A stretch of DNA of 64,000 nucleotides, from contig CAUZDW010000010.1 of NCBI GenBank assembly GCA_963578825.1, forward strand, positions 1-64,000, written 5' to 3'. The notes under the pieces were generated by a model, which saw nothing but the letters and a program-made list of their open reading frames with translations, ran no database searches and was not told the origin of the DNA. Shown in pieces: positions 24,427 to 33,615 of the stretch. The position numbers and the translations under genes are program-made. Position 1 is the first letter of the stretch. The number at the start of each line of letters is the position of its first letter. Origin of the DNA: JAJDNS01 sp963578825 (GTDB taxonomy: Bacteria > Acidobacteriota > Vicinamibacteria > Fen-336).

Positions 24427-26048
24427 GGTGAGGTCGCTTTCGCCCCCCCATTGTCGGCGGACTCGGTCGGCGCGATCGGGGCGCCCGTCTCTCCGATCGT
24501 CTCGTAGCTCGTGCCAGCAAACGTCGTCTCGGCCTGCGCGAGTCCCTGGAAAATCTCCCGGGGCTCGCGCCAGTCAAACGACAGGTCGAGCCGTCCGGCC
24601 AGCTCCAGGAGAACGCGCCAGTCCTCACGCGAGTCTCCGAGAGGAGGGAAGGTCCGCCCGATGCGCTGTAGGCGGCCGTGGCAGTTCACGAACGTCCCGT
24701 CCTTCTCGACGTAGGCGGCGGTGGGGAGGACCCAATGGGCCAAGCCCGCGGTCGCGTTCTCGTTGGTGCCAGAGAAGACGAGGAGCTCCACCTTCTCCCT
24801 CAGCTCGCGTGCCGCTGCGCCGAAGAGCTCCTCCAGGTCGTGCCCGAAGACCCACAGGAAATCCAGGTTCCCGGCGAGCGCGTCGTCCACGAGCGCTTGC
24901 GCCTCGGGTGCGTTTGGTCCGGCGAGCCCCAAGAGGCTTGCTCCACGCGTGTTCGGGTTCTTGTCTGCCTTGACGAGGAAGTCGTCGCTGGAGCCCGGCT
25001 TCTCCGGAACGGAGGCGGTGACCCGCGCGCCCAGACCGCGCTGGAAGATCTCCCGGATCAGGAAGAGCTCCTCGTTCGTGAGCTGCGCTGACGCGATCAC
25101 GCCGATCCGTGCGCCCCGCACGCCTTGAAGGGCACCGGAGATCGCCGAGAGCGAGTGCTTCCAAGTCGCGTCCGCGCCGTTCGCCGCCGGGCCCCGTACC
25201 TCTCCGAGCCGATCCCGATCCAACCAGCCGAATCCGAACCGTCCCTCGTCGCACAGCCACCACTCGTTGACGTCCGCGTTGTACCGTGGCTTGACGCGCA
25301 CGAGCCGGGTGCCCTCGTTCAGATGGGGCCGGTCGAGCACGAAGTGCATGTCGATGTTGCACCCCTGGCTGCAGCCGTTGCAAACCGTCGGTGCGCTCGA
25401 GAGGTACCAGACCCGCGCCTTGAACCGGGAGTCCTCCTCCGTCAGCGCACCCACCGGACAGATGTCCACCACGTTGGCCGAGTACGGATTGTCCAGGACC
25501 TCGCCCGGATACAGCCCAAGCTCCGCACGATCGCCGCGGTTGAAGATTCCGAACTCGCCGGTCTGCGTGATCTCGTCGGTGAAGCGCACACAGCGCGAGC
25601 AGAGGATGCAGCGCTCCTGATCGAGCATCACGTGCGGGCCGAGCCGGACGGCCTTCTTCTTCTTGACCTTGTGCTCGCGGAATCGCGGGTCGTAGGCCCC
25701 GAAGTTCATGTAGAAGTTCTGCAGGTCGCACTCGCCGGACTGGTCGCAGACCGGGCAGTCGAGCGGGTGGTTCGCCAGAAGGAACTCCAACACCGCTCGG
25801 CGGCCGTCCTCGGCCTTGTCGCTCCCTGTGTGCACGACCATTCCCTGGGCAACCGGCAGGTTGCAGGCGATCTGGAGCTTGGGGAACTTGTCCACTTCCA
25901 CCAGGCAGATGCGGCAGTTGCCCGCGATGGAGAGCCCGGGGTGGTAGCAGTAGCGCGGAATGAAGACTCCGAGCTGCTCGGCCGCCTGGATGACCGTGGT
26001 TCCGCCCGGGACCTGGACCTCGCGATCGTCGATCGTCAGGGCAGGCAA
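24423..26048 (-). CDS. nuoG: NADH-quinone oxidoreductase subunit G (short form)
   Basis: A 541-residue peripheral-arm subunit. The N-terminus is a [2Fe-2S] ferredoxin domain (YCYHPGLSIAGNCRICLVE), followed by the N5-type region HPLDCPVCDQSGECDLQ and the N4 motif CILCSRCVRF with a distal Cys in VVDICPVGAL. CNGCSQGCN marks the start of a molybdopterin-oxidoreductase-like domain that is much shorter than the roughly 900-residue E. coli protein, as in many non-enterobacterial complexes. The start is a TTG at 26048 with a strong GGGAGG seven bases upstream; it overlaps the end of nuoEF by 13 bases. Confidence 0.92.
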   Translation of the reverse strand: MPALTIDDREVQVPGGTTVIQAAEQLGVFIPRYCYHPGLSIAGNCRICLVEVDKFPKLQIACNLPVAQGMVVHTGSDKAEDGRRAVLEFLLANHPLDCPVCDQSGECDLQNFYMNFGAYDPRFREHKVKKKKAVRLGPHVMLDQERCILCSRCVRFTDEITQTGEFGIFNRGDRAELGLYPGEVLDNPYSANVVDICPVGALTEEDSRFKARVWYLSSAPTVCNGCSQGCNIDMHFVLDRPHLNEGTRLVRVKPRYNADVNEWWLCDEGRFGFGWLDRDRLGEVRGPAANGADATWKHSLSAISGALQGVRGARIGVIASAQLTNEELFLIREIFQRGLGARVTASVPEKPGSSDDFLVKADKNPNTRGASLLGLAGPNAPEAQALVDDALAGNLDFLWVFGHDLEELFGAAARELREKVELLVFSGTNENATAGLAHWVLPTAAYVEKDGTFVNCHGRLQRIGRTFPPLGDSREDWRVLLELAGRLDLSFDWREPREIFQGLAQAETTFAGTSYETIGETGAPIAPTESADNGGAKATSP

Positions 26049-27838
26049 GCGTCGACCTCCCTGCTCTCGATCCTGCGGCCCGAGCCGATGAACTCCTCGA
26101 ACTCATGGCGGAACTTGGTGATGTACGATTGCACCGGCCAGGCGGCGGCGTCCGCGAAGACGCAGATGGTCTTTCCCTCCATGTCGCCCGCGATCGCCAG
26201 GAGCTCGTCCAGGTCCTGGGGTCTTCCCTTCCCGTCGACGATCCGGCGGAGGATGCGATGAATCCATCCGGTTCCCTCGCGGCAGGGCGAGCACTGCCCG
26301 CACGACTCGTCGGCGAAGAAACGGGACGCGGCGTGGAGGGCCTCGACCATGGAGGTGGTCTCGTCCATCACGATCACACCTCCCGATCCCGCCATGCTGC
26401 CGGCGCCCATCAGGGAGTCGAAGTCCATGGCGACGTCGATCTCGTCCGCGGTCAGGATCTTGGCCGAGATGCCCCCGGGGATGACCGCCTTGAGCCGCTT
26501 CCCGTCGGGGACGCCACCGGCGGCGCCCTCGATGAGGCTGCGCAGCGACACGGTGACCGTGGCTTCGTACACGCCGGGCCGGGCGACGTGTCCACTCACG
26601 CAGAACAGCCGCGTCCCTCCCTGCCGGTCCGTGCCGATGCCGGCGAAGCGCTCCGCTCCGTTGCGCAGGATGAACGGGACGCAGGACAGTGTCTCCACGT
26701 TGTTGACGATGGTGGGGCACTTGAAGAGACCCGAGATAGCCGGGAAGGGGGGCTTGAGCCTGGGAAAGCCCTTCCCGCCTTCGAGGGAGGTGAGGAGCGC
26801 GGTCTCCTCCCCGCAGATGTACGCCCCGGCGCCGCGGTGGATGACGATGTCCAGATCAAAGCCGGTCCTCTGGACGTCCGCCCCCAGCCACCCGTTCTGG
26901 TAGGCCTCGTCGACGGCGCGTTGCAGCCGCACGGCCGACCGGAAGTACTCGCCCCGGATGTAGACGTACGCCTTGTGGCTGCCGATCGCGTACGCCGCGA
27001 TGAGCATGCCTTCGATCAGGGCGTGCGGATCTCGCTCGAGGATGTAGCGGTCCTTGAACGTGCCCGGCTCGCCCTCGTCGGCGTTGACTACGAGGTACAC
27101 GGGCTTGGTGGTCTGCTTGGGGACGAAGGACCACTTGCGACCGGTGGGGAAACCGGCTCCGCCCAGGCCGCGCAGGTTCGCGCTCGTGACCTCCTGGATG
27201 ACCTGCTCCGGGGTCATGGAGGCCAGCACCTTGCCGGCCGCGACGTACCCGCCGTCGGCGACGTAGCCTTCGAACCAGGTGCCGTCCGGGTCCTTGAAGC
27301 GCGTCGAGAGCACCGGCCCATCCGTCGAGATGTAAGGCTCGGGCTCGGGCAGCGGAGCCGAGTCCGCGGGGGCTTCGAGTGCGCTCTGGAGAACCGTCTC
27401 GAGGGTCCCCTCGTCGAGCGGTCCGACGAAGGCCTCGTCGAGCTGGGCCATGGGGGACATCTCGCAGGCGCACAGACACTCGACTTCCGTGAGCGTGAGC
27501 TCCCCACCGGCCGTCGTCTCGCCGGGGCCGATCTTCAACTGGTCACGGATTCGTTGCAGCACCTCCGCGGAGCCGCGAAGCAGACACGGAAGGCTCGTGC
27601 ACACACGGAGCTCGCGCCGGCCCACCGGCGCCGTGTGGAACATGTTGTAGAACGAGACAGCCTCGCGGACGTGGGACCGGGCGACGCCGAGGGTGAGCCC
27701 CACCCAGGTCTCCGCCTCCGGGGAGACCCAACCCTGGTTCTCCTGGACGAGCCACAGGAGAGGAAGCATGGCCGCCTTCGGGACCTCGTACCGCCCCACG
27801 ATCTCCGAGGCCTTCCCTTCGAGCTCAGAGAGCTTCAA
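26036..27838 (-). CDS. nuoEF: NuoE-NuoF fusion: NADH dehydrogenase module of complex I
   Basis: One uninterrupted 600-residue frame encodes both subunits. Residues 1-155 are NuoE, with the N1a [2Fe-2S] ligands Cys80, Cys85, Cys121 and Cys125 at the standard C-x4-C and C-x3-C spacing. A Pro/Glu-rich linker (residues 156-170) leads into NuoF, which has the NADH/FMN-binding LRGLGGAGFPTGRKW, then GAGAYICGEETAL and the N3 cluster motif ESCGQCSPCREG with a later Cys in KTICVFADAAAW. NuoEF accepts electrons from NADH. The start is a TTG that overlaps the nuoD stop as TTGA; there is no ATG before the NuoE homology. Separate genes are usual, so the fusion is notable. Confidence 0.9.
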   Translation of the reverse strand: MKLSELEGKASEIVGRYEVPKAAMLPLLWLVQENQGWVSPEAETWVGLTLGVARSHVREAVSFYNMFHTAPVGRRELRVCTSLPCLLRGSAEVLQRIRDQLKIGPGETTAGGELTLTEVECLCACEMSPMAQLDEAFVGPLDEGTLETVLQSALEAPADSAPLPEPEPYISTDGPVLSTRFKDPDGTWFEGYVADGGYVAAGKVLASMTPEQVIQEVTSANLRGLGGAGFPTGRKWSFVPKQTTKPVYLVVNADEGEPGTFKDRYILERDPHALIEGMLIAAYAIGSHKAYVYIRGEYFRSAVRLQRAVDEAYQNGWLGADVQRTGFDLDIVIHRGAGAYICGEETALLTSLEGGKGFPRLKPPFPAISGLFKCPTIVNNVETLSCVPFILRNGAERFAGIGTDRQGGTRLFCVSGHVARPGVYEATVTVSLRSLIEGAAGGVPDGKRLKAVIPGGISAKILTADEIDVAMDFDSLMGAGSMAGSGGVIVMDETTSMVEALHAASRFFADESCGQCSPCREGTGWIHRILRRIVDGKGRPQDLDELLAIAGDMEGKTICVFADAAAWPVQSYITKFRHEFEEFIGSGRRIESREVDACLP

Positions 27839-29232
27839 CGGTCGAGCTCCCCTCCGATCATGTTGACCGAGCCGAACGTGGGGACCATGTCGGCGATCAT
27901 GTCTCCCTCGAGCAGCCTGGAAAGGGCCGACATGATCGCGAAGCACGGCGGGCGGACCCGTACCCGGTAGGCATTCCCCCCCCCGTCGCTCACGACGTAG
28001 AACCCGAGCTCCCCGTTCGCGCCCTCCACGGGGAAGTAGACCTCTCCCACCGGAGGCCGCACTCCGTGGCCCGTCATGACCAGCTTGAACTGCTGCATGA
28101 GCCCTTCGATATTCCCGTAGGCGTCTTCCTTGACCGGGAGGAAGACCCGCTTGTCGTCCGTGGCGGTGGACGGACGGTGCGCGCGACCCGAGCCCTCGAG
28201 CGTCGGGCCCACCACGGCGCAACCGCCCGAGATGGCAGCGATGTTTCCCGCTTTGCCGAGGTCCACCATCTCCGCCGCCGGGATGGGGCGTCCCGTCTCG
28301 GGGTCCACCATGACCGGGCCGGGCGGCATCTGCTCCAGCGCGAGCTCCACGATCCGCATGGACTGCTCCATCTCCTCCATCCGGACCAGATAGCGATCCA
28401 TGTTGTCGCCCTCGCTCCCGATCGGCACGTCGAAGGGCAGCCGGTCGTAGACGGCGTACGGGCAGTCCTTGCGCACGTCGTAGTCCGATCCGCTGGCGCG
28501 CAGGAAGGGGCCCGTGATCCCGTAGGAGATGGCCTCTTCCGCGGAAATGATGCCCGTCCCCTTCATACGGTCCGTGAAGATGCGGTTGCGCTCGAGCAGC
28601 CCCCTCGTCTCGTCGAGGACCTTGCGCGTCTCCTTGAACGCCTCGCGGCAGGGGTCGGCGAAGTCCTCGGGCAGGTCGGCCTTCACGCCGCCCACGCGGC
28701 AGTACGTGACCGTCAGGCGGGCGCCGGTCACCTTCTCCACGAGGTCCCAGAGAAACTCGCGCGCCTTGATCATGTAGAGAAAGACCGTGACCGCCCCCAG
28801 CTCCATCGCGGTCGCGCCCACGCACGTCAGGTGGTCCGTGATCCTGGAGATCTCCGAGGTGATCACGCGCACGTAGTGGCAGCGTTCGGGGACCGAGATC
28901 CCCAGCAGCTTCTCCACCGCCATGCAGTAGCCCATGTTGTTGATGAGCGGGGAGACGTAGTTGAGTCGGTCCGCGTAGGGAATGACGCCGTTGTAGTCGA
29001 CGTTCTCCGACATCTTCTCGAAGCCGCGGTGGAGATAGCCGATCTCCACGTCGGCCTCCTCGATCACCTCCCCGTCGAGCTTGGCCACGATCCGGATGAT
29101 CCCGTGCATGGCTGGGTGGGCGGGGCCGATGTTGAGGAGCATGTCCCGGGTTTCGAGACCGCCGGTGGAGGCGTTCGACGTCGACTTCGACTCCGGCGAC
29201 GCCGAATTCGTCCCCGGGGAGTCGATGGACAC
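27835..29232 (-). CDS. nuoD: NADH-quinone oxidoreductase subunit D
   Basis: A 465-residue 49-kDa-type subunit that forms the quinone site with NuoB. Recognisable stretches: LNIGPAHPAMHGIIR, EIGYLHRGFEKMSE, RLNYVSPLINNMGYCMAVEKLLG and the C-terminal DMIADMVPTFGSVNMIGGELDR-type ending. A Ser/Thr-rich N-terminal extension precedes the domain. The segment IAAISGGCAVVGPTLEGSGRA looks like an internal insertion relative to short family members. The start is a GTG at 29232, two bases after the nuoC stop; further upstream the frame overlaps nuoC and does not resemble NuoD. Confidence 0.93.
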   Translation of the reverse strand: MSIDSPGTNSASPESKSTSNASTGGLETRDMLLNIGPAHPAMHGIIRIVAKLDGEVIEEADVEIGYLHRGFEKMSENVDYNGVIPYADRLNYVSPLINNMGYCMAVEKLLGISVPERCHYVRVITSEISRITDHLTCVGATAMELGAVTVFLYMIKAREFLWDLVEKVTGARLTVTYCRVGGVKADLPEDFADPCREAFKETRKVLDETRGLLERNRIFTDRMKGTGIISAEEAISYGITGPFLRASGSDYDVRKDCPYAVYDRLPFDVPIGSEGDNMDRYLVRMEEMEQSMRIVELALEQMPPGPVMVDPETGRPIPAAEMVDLGKAGNIAAISGGCAVVGPTLEGSGRAHRPSTATDDKRVFLPVKEDAYGNIEGLMQQFKLVMTGHGVRPPVGEVYFPVEGANGELGFYVVSDGGGNAYRVRVRPPCFAIMSALSRLLEGDMIADMVPTFGSVNMIGGELDR

Positions 29233-29234
29233 GG

Positions 29235-29810
29235 TCAGTTCACCGGCCCGATCAGGGGCTGCCGCTTGTTCACGGGATAGTCCTTGCGCAGGGGGTGACC
29301 CTCGAATTCCTCGTACATGAGGATGCGCCTCAGGTCCGGATGCCCTCGAAACACGATCCCGAACATGTCCCAGACCTCGCGCTCGAGCCAGTTGGCGCCG
29401 GGCCACAGAGAGGTCAGCGAATCGACCTCGGGGTCGCTCTCCTCCACCGGCACCACCAGCCGCAGCCGGTGCTTGTGAGTCGTCGAGAAGAAGTGATAGA
29501 CGACCGCGAAGCGCGACGAGTCCGGGGGCCCCGGCCAGGGGTTCTCGTCCGGAATCAGGGGAGAGGGCTTGACCGCTACCCCGGACGAGGCGAAAAACGC
29601 CGGCGTGGGCCCCTTCCCGAAGGCGGAGTAGTCGACGGCGGTCAGGTCCATGAGGAAGTTCATCAGAAGCTTCGGCTCCTCCTTGAGGAAGCGCGCTACC
29701 TCCAGCAGGAATCGGCGGCGGAGAACGACGGTCTGGTCGCCGCGCCAGTCGTGGGAAGCCGCCACGGCGCCGGGGAAGCGACTCGCGACGTCCTCGATCA
29801 AGGTCGCCAT
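29235..29810 (-). CDS. nuoC: NADH-quinone oxidoreductase subunit C
   Basis: A 191-residue 30-kDa-type subunit. The conserved C-terminal signature is present as REVWDMFGIVFRGHPDLRR and EGHPLRKDYP. NuoC is separate from NuoD here, unlike the fused NuoCD of E. coli. A Pro-rich insertion (FASSGVAVKPSPLIPDENPW) interrupts the N-terminal domain. The ATG overlaps the nuoB stop as TAATG. Confidence 0.93.
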   Translation of the reverse strand: MATLIEDVASRFPGAVAASHDWRGDQTVVLRRRFLLEVARFLKEEPKLLMNFLMDLTAVDYSAFGKGPTPAFFASSGVAVKPSPLIPDENPWPGPPDSSRFAVVYHFFSTTHKHRLRLVVPVEESDPEVDSLTSLWPGANWLEREVWDMFGIVFRGHPDLRRILMYEEFEGHPLRKDYPVNKRQPLIGPVN

Positions 29811-30316
29811 TAGAGGTTCTCCGGGCGCGTCTCGGGTGCGGAGCGTGCGCCGGAGGAGTGCTGCTCCTGAATCTTGTCCTGGAGCTTCATCAGACCGTCG
29901 AGGACCATCTCCGGTCGCGGCGGACATCCCGGGATGTAGACGTCCACCGGCATGATCGTGTCGATGCCCATCACGGTCGCGTAGTTGTCGTAGAACCCTC
30001 CCGTGCACGTGCAGACTCCGAAAGCGACCACCCAGTTGGGCTCGGCCATCTGGTCGTGGATGCGCTTCAGGACCGGCGCCATCTTGTGGCTGATCGTGCC
30101 GACGACGAAGAGCACGTCGGCCTGACGCGGAGAGAACCTGGGGAAGCCGGCGCCGAAGCGGTCCACGTCGTAGTGGGAGCAGGCGGTCGCCATGTACTCC
30201 ATGCCGCAGCACGCGGTCACGAAGGGGTACTGGAAGATCGAGTACTTGCGGGCCCAGCCGATGGCATCGTTGAGGCGGCTCGTCAAGAACGACGTGCTCT
30301 GAGCGTTCACTTCCAT
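29810..30316 (-). CDS. nuoB: NADH-quinone oxidoreductase subunit B
   Basis: A 168-residue PSST-type subunit that carries cluster N2, the last iron-sulfur centre before quinone. The ligand motifs are FVTACCGMEYMATA (adjacent cysteines), FGVCTCTGGFYDN and VYIPGCPPRPE. The ATG at 30316 overlaps the end of nuoA by 10 bases. The C-terminal 20 residues are poorly conserved and hydrophilic. Confidence 0.95.
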   Translation of the reverse strand: MEVNAQSTSFLTSRLNDAIGWARKYSIFQYPFVTACCGMEYMATACSHYDVDRFGAGFPRFSPRQADVLFVVGTISHKMAPVLKRIHDQMAEPNWVVAFGVCTCTGGFYDNYATVMGIDTIMPVDVYIPGCPPRPEMVLDGLMKLQDKIQEQHSSGARSAPETRPENL

Positions 30317-30660
30317 TCGAGCGCACCGTTGTCCCAGGCATAGACGAAGCCGACCATCAGGATCCCCAGGAAGAACCCCATCTCGGTCAGGCCGAGAACT
30401 CCGAGCTGGCGGTAGATCACCGCCCACGGATAGAGGAAGACGAGCTCGACGTCGAACAGGACGAAGAGAATGGCGGTCAAGTAGAACTTGATCGCCAACC
30501 TCCCCATCGGCAGGGCGAAGGGATCCTTTCCGCACTCGAACGGGGCCATCTTGGCGGGGGTGGGGTTCTTCTTCCCCAGCGTGGAGCCCAATATCACCAT
30601 CGCGGCCGTGATCCCCCCGGCCAGAACGAAGCAGGCGACGATACCGAAGTACTCGCTCAC
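30307..30660 (-). CDS. nuoA: NADH-quinone oxidoreductase subunit A
   Basis: A 117-residue membrane subunit with three helices. The conserved loop is MAPFECGKDPF, whose Cys sits near the quinone cavity, and the second helix begins IKFYLTAILFVLFDVELVFLYPW. It starts at a GTG at 30660. In canonical operons nuoA is first; here it follows nuoN after 40 bases, which breaks the otherwise overlapping gene chain and marks the join in the permuted order. Confidence 0.93.
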   Translation of the reverse strand: MSEYFGIVACFVLAGGITAAMVILGSTLGKKNPTPAKMAPFECGKDPFALPMGRLAIKFYLTAILFVLFDVELVFLYPWAVIYRQLGVLGLTEMGFFLGILMVGFVYAWDNGALEWK

Positions 30661-30700
30661 AAGTGTCGAACCTCGCCTGTAGCGTACAGCATCGTCGAGC

Positions 30701-32149
30701 TCACGGCGACACCGCCCAGGGCGCGAGGCTTCCCGGCAGGAGTCCACCGATCAGCGTGATCAGCGCGGCCAACGCCAGAGCCGCGGAAAGCGCCGCGGGA
30801 GTGCGTTCGGGTGCGGGCTCCCGTGGTTCCTTCATGTACATCAGGACGGCGATCCGCATGTAGACGAACGCCGACACCACGCTGAACACGACGGCCAGGA
30901 CCGCCAGCTCGACGTGACCCGCGCGCACCGCGCTCTGGATGACGACGAACTTGGCCGTGAACCCGCCGGTCGGGGGGATGCCGGTGAGCGAGAGGAGGAA
31001 GAGTAGCATGAGCGCGGCCGTCCCGGGCCGCTGCGCGGCCAGGCCCTCGAAGCCGTTCAGGGTCTCCCCGCGCTCACCCAGCGCGGCGACCACGCTGAAG
31101 GCTCCGAGCGTCATGAAGACGTAGAAGAAGGCGTAGGTCATCGTCGCCGAAGCCCCTTCGGAGGTGCCCGCGATGAGACCCAGGAGGGCGAAGCCCGCGT
31201 GGGCGATGGACGAGTATGCCAGCAGCCGCCTGATGTGGGTCTGCGAGAGCGCGACGATGCTCCCGACGATGATCGACAGCGCGGCGAGCCCGACGAGGAT
31301 CCCCGACACGAGCTCGCCACGGTAGCCGAACGCGACCAGCGACACCCGCCCCAGCGCGGCGAGACCGGCCGCCTTGGAGCCGGCCGCCAGGAATGCCGCC
31401 ACCGGCGTGAGCGAGCCCTGGTAGGCGTCCGGCGCCCAGGCGTGGAACGGCACCGCCGCGATCTTGAACGCGAGCCCCGCGACGACGAGCCCGATGGCGA
31501 CCACCAGGAGCGGGGTGCTGTCCAGGCGATGCTCCACCAGCGTCGACGCGATCGCCCCGAAGTCCGTGGCACCGGTGATGCCGTAGGTGAGGCTGATGCC
31601 GAACAGCAGGATCGCCGAGGCGAAGGAACCGAGCAGGAAGTACTTGATGGCGGCCTCGTTGGACGCGGCTCTCTCCACGGTGATCCCGACCAGGACGAAG
31701 GAGCAGAGCGTCATGAGCTCCAAGCCCAGGTACAGGACCAACATATCGAGGGCCGAGACCGCGAGCATCATGCCCGTCGCGGCCAGGAGCATCAGAGCGT
31801 GGTACTCGGCGTGCGGAACTCGCGCCAGCTCGATGCTCTTCCGGGAGACGAGCGCGACGATGACCAGGGTGCACACGATGAGGACCTTGAAGAACTGGGA
31901 GTAGCCGTCCACGACGAACATCCCCCCGAAGCCGGTCGACCCGGGCCCGGTGACGCGAGACAGGGCCCAGCACGAGGTCGCGCCGGCGGCCACGGCGGCC
32001 AGGATCGTCGCGACCGCGGCCACGGGTGCGCGTCGGATCCGGCGCGCGATGACGAGGAGCACCAGGCACGTTCCGACCAGGATCAGCTCTGGGACCAGGA
32101 GCGCCAGGTCGGAGGTCGTCGCGGTCTGCGCGGCGACGGCTGCGCTCAT
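30701..32149 (-). CDS. nuoN: NADH-quinone oxidoreductase subunit N
   Basis: A 482-residue antiporter-like proton-pumping subunit with about 14 helices. It has the buried glutamate region (MLVLYLGLELMTLCSFVLVG) and the central-channel lysine motifs (EAAIKYFLLGSFASAILLFG and GLAFKIAAVPFHAWAPDAYQ). The latter is the standard K-x5-P-x-H-x-W-x-P-D motif. The C-terminal helix lacks the NuoL lateral extension, which separates it from L. The ATG overlaps the nuoM stop as ATGA. Confidence 0.93.
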   Translation of the reverse strand: MSAAVAAQTATTSDLALLVPELILVGTCLVLLVIARRIRRAPVAAVATILAAVAAGATSCWALSRVTGPGSTGFGGMFVVDGYSQFFKVLIVCTLVIVALVSRKSIELARVPHAEYHALMLLAATGMMLAVSALDMLVLYLGLELMTLCSFVLVGITVERAASNEAAIKYFLLGSFASAILLFGISLTYGITGATDFGAIASTLVEHRLDSTPLLVVAIGLVVAGLAFKIAAVPFHAWAPDAYQGSLTPVAAFLAAGSKAAGLAALGRVSLVAFGYRGELVSGILVGLAALSIIVGSIVALSQTHIRRLLAYSSIAHAGFALLGLIAGTSEGASATMTYAFFYVFMTLGAFSVVAALGERGETLNGFEGLAAQRPGTAALMLLFLLSLTGIPPTGGFTAKFVVIQSAVRAGHVELAVLAVVFSVVSAFVYMRIAVLMYMKEPREPAPERTPAALSAALALAALITLIGGLLPGSLAPWAVSP

Positions 32150-33615
32150 GGCGTCGCTCCCGTGCCCAGGAGCTCTGCCACGGGGGCATGGAGGAAGGAG
32201 AGCACCCACTCGGGATAGAGCCCGAGACCCACGGTGAGCAGGGCCAGTGGGGCCAACGTGGCCACCTCGCGCGGCCCGAGCTCGAGTGCGAGCCCTTGCA
32301 GTCCAGAGTTGGTCTTGCCCATGACCACCCGGTAGAAGAGCCAAATCACGTAGGCCGTCCCCAGAGCCACGCCCCAGATGGCCACGGCTCCGAGCCACTT
32401 CTGCGTCTCGAAGGCCCCGCCGATGATGAGAAACTCTCCGACGAACGAGTTCAGGCCGGGGAACCCGGCGGCCGCGAGACAGAACAGCGCCAGAAGGACA
32501 GAGTAGGCGGGCGCCACCTTGCCGACGCCGCCGTAATCCGTGATCTCACGCGAGTGGGTGCGCTCGTAGATCATCCCGACGCAAAGGAACAGCGCCGCGG
32601 AGATGATCCCGTGGTTGATCATCTGGAGGATCGCGCCCTCGACCCCATTTTGCTTGAGCGTGAAGATGCCCAGGGTCACGAAACCCATGTGGCTGACGCT
32701 CGAGAAGGCGATCAGTCGCTTGATGTCCGTCTGGACCAGCGTCACATACGCGCCGTAGACGATGGCCACGACGGATACGACGAGCATCGGCCAGAGGAAG
32801 ACCTCCACGCCCTCGGGAAGGATGGGAAGCGAGATGCGCAGGAAGCCGTACGCGCCCATCTTGAGCAGGATCCCGGCCAGAATCACGCTGCCCGCCGTGG
32901 GGGCTTCGGTGTGGGCGTCCGGGAGCCAGGTGTGCACCGGGAACATCGGCACCTTGACGGCGAAGGCGGCGAGGAAGGCCGCGAAGAGCCAGGCCTGGTG
33001 CTTCGGGTCGAGGCTGTCCCGGGCGAGGACGAGCGCCTTGAAGTCCAGCGTACCGCACAGGTGATGCAGGGCGATCATGCCCACGAGCATCAACACACTT
33101 CCGGCCAGCGTGAAGAGCAGGAACTTGATGGCGGCGTAGACGCGGCCCGGCCCCCCCCAGACTCCGATGAGCAGGAAGACGGGCACGACCATGAGCTCCC
33201 AGAAGACGAAGAAGAGGAAGAGGTTGGAGGCGGCGAACAGCCCGATCATCGCTGTCTCCGCGACGAGGAGCGCCGCATAGAACTCTCGAACTCTCGTCTG
33301 GACGGCCGTCCACGAAACGCCGATGCAGAGCACGCTCAGAAGCGCGGCGAGGAAGATGAACGGGAGGCTGATGCCGTCCACGCCCATGCTGTAGGCGATG
33401 TTCCACCCGGGGATCCACTTTGCCGACTCGACGAATTGCAGCGCGCTGGAGCCCTTGTCGAACGTCCAGTAGAGCGGGGCCGAGACGGCCAGCGTCGCCA
33501 GGGTCGTGATCAGGGCGATCCAGCGCGCTCGGCGCTCGCCGCCGACGAGCAGGATCAGGGCCGCACCCACGAGGGGCAGAAACGTCGTGATCGAGAGGAT
33601 CGGAAAGGCGCTCAT
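32146..33615 (-). CDS. nuoM: NADH-quinone oxidoreductase subunit M
   Basis: A 489-residue antiporter-like subunit with about 14 helices. NuoM features include LFLFFVFWELMVVPVFLLIG with the conserved Glu, AAFAVKVPMFPVHTWLPDAH with the channel lysine, and LVQTDIKRLIAFSSVSHMGF. The last of these is the classic proton-antiporter signature before helix 11. The ATG overlaps the nuoL stop, and its own stop overlaps nuoN. Confidence 0.95.
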   Translation of the reverse strand: MSAFPILSITTFLPLVGAALILLVGGERRARWIALITTLATLAVSAPLYWTFDKGSSALQFVESAKWIPGWNIAYSMGVDGISLPFIFLAALLSVLCIGVSWTAVQTRVREFYAALLVAETAMIGLFAASNLFLFFVFWELMVVPVFLLIGVWGGPGRVYAAIKFLLFTLAGSVLMLVGMIALHHLCGTLDFKALVLARDSLDPKHQAWLFAAFLAAFAVKVPMFPVHTWLPDAHTEAPTAGSVILAGILLKMGAYGFLRISLPILPEGVEVFLWPMLVVSVVAIVYGAYVTLVQTDIKRLIAFSSVSHMGFVTLGIFTLKQNGVEGAILQMINHGIISAALFLCVGMIYERTHSREITDYGGVGKVAPAYSVLLALFCLAAAGFPGLNSFVGEFLIIGGAFETQKWLGAVAIWGVALGTAYVIWLFYRVVMGKTNSGLQGLALELGPREVATLAPLALLTVGLGLYPEWVLSFLHAPVAELLGTGATP

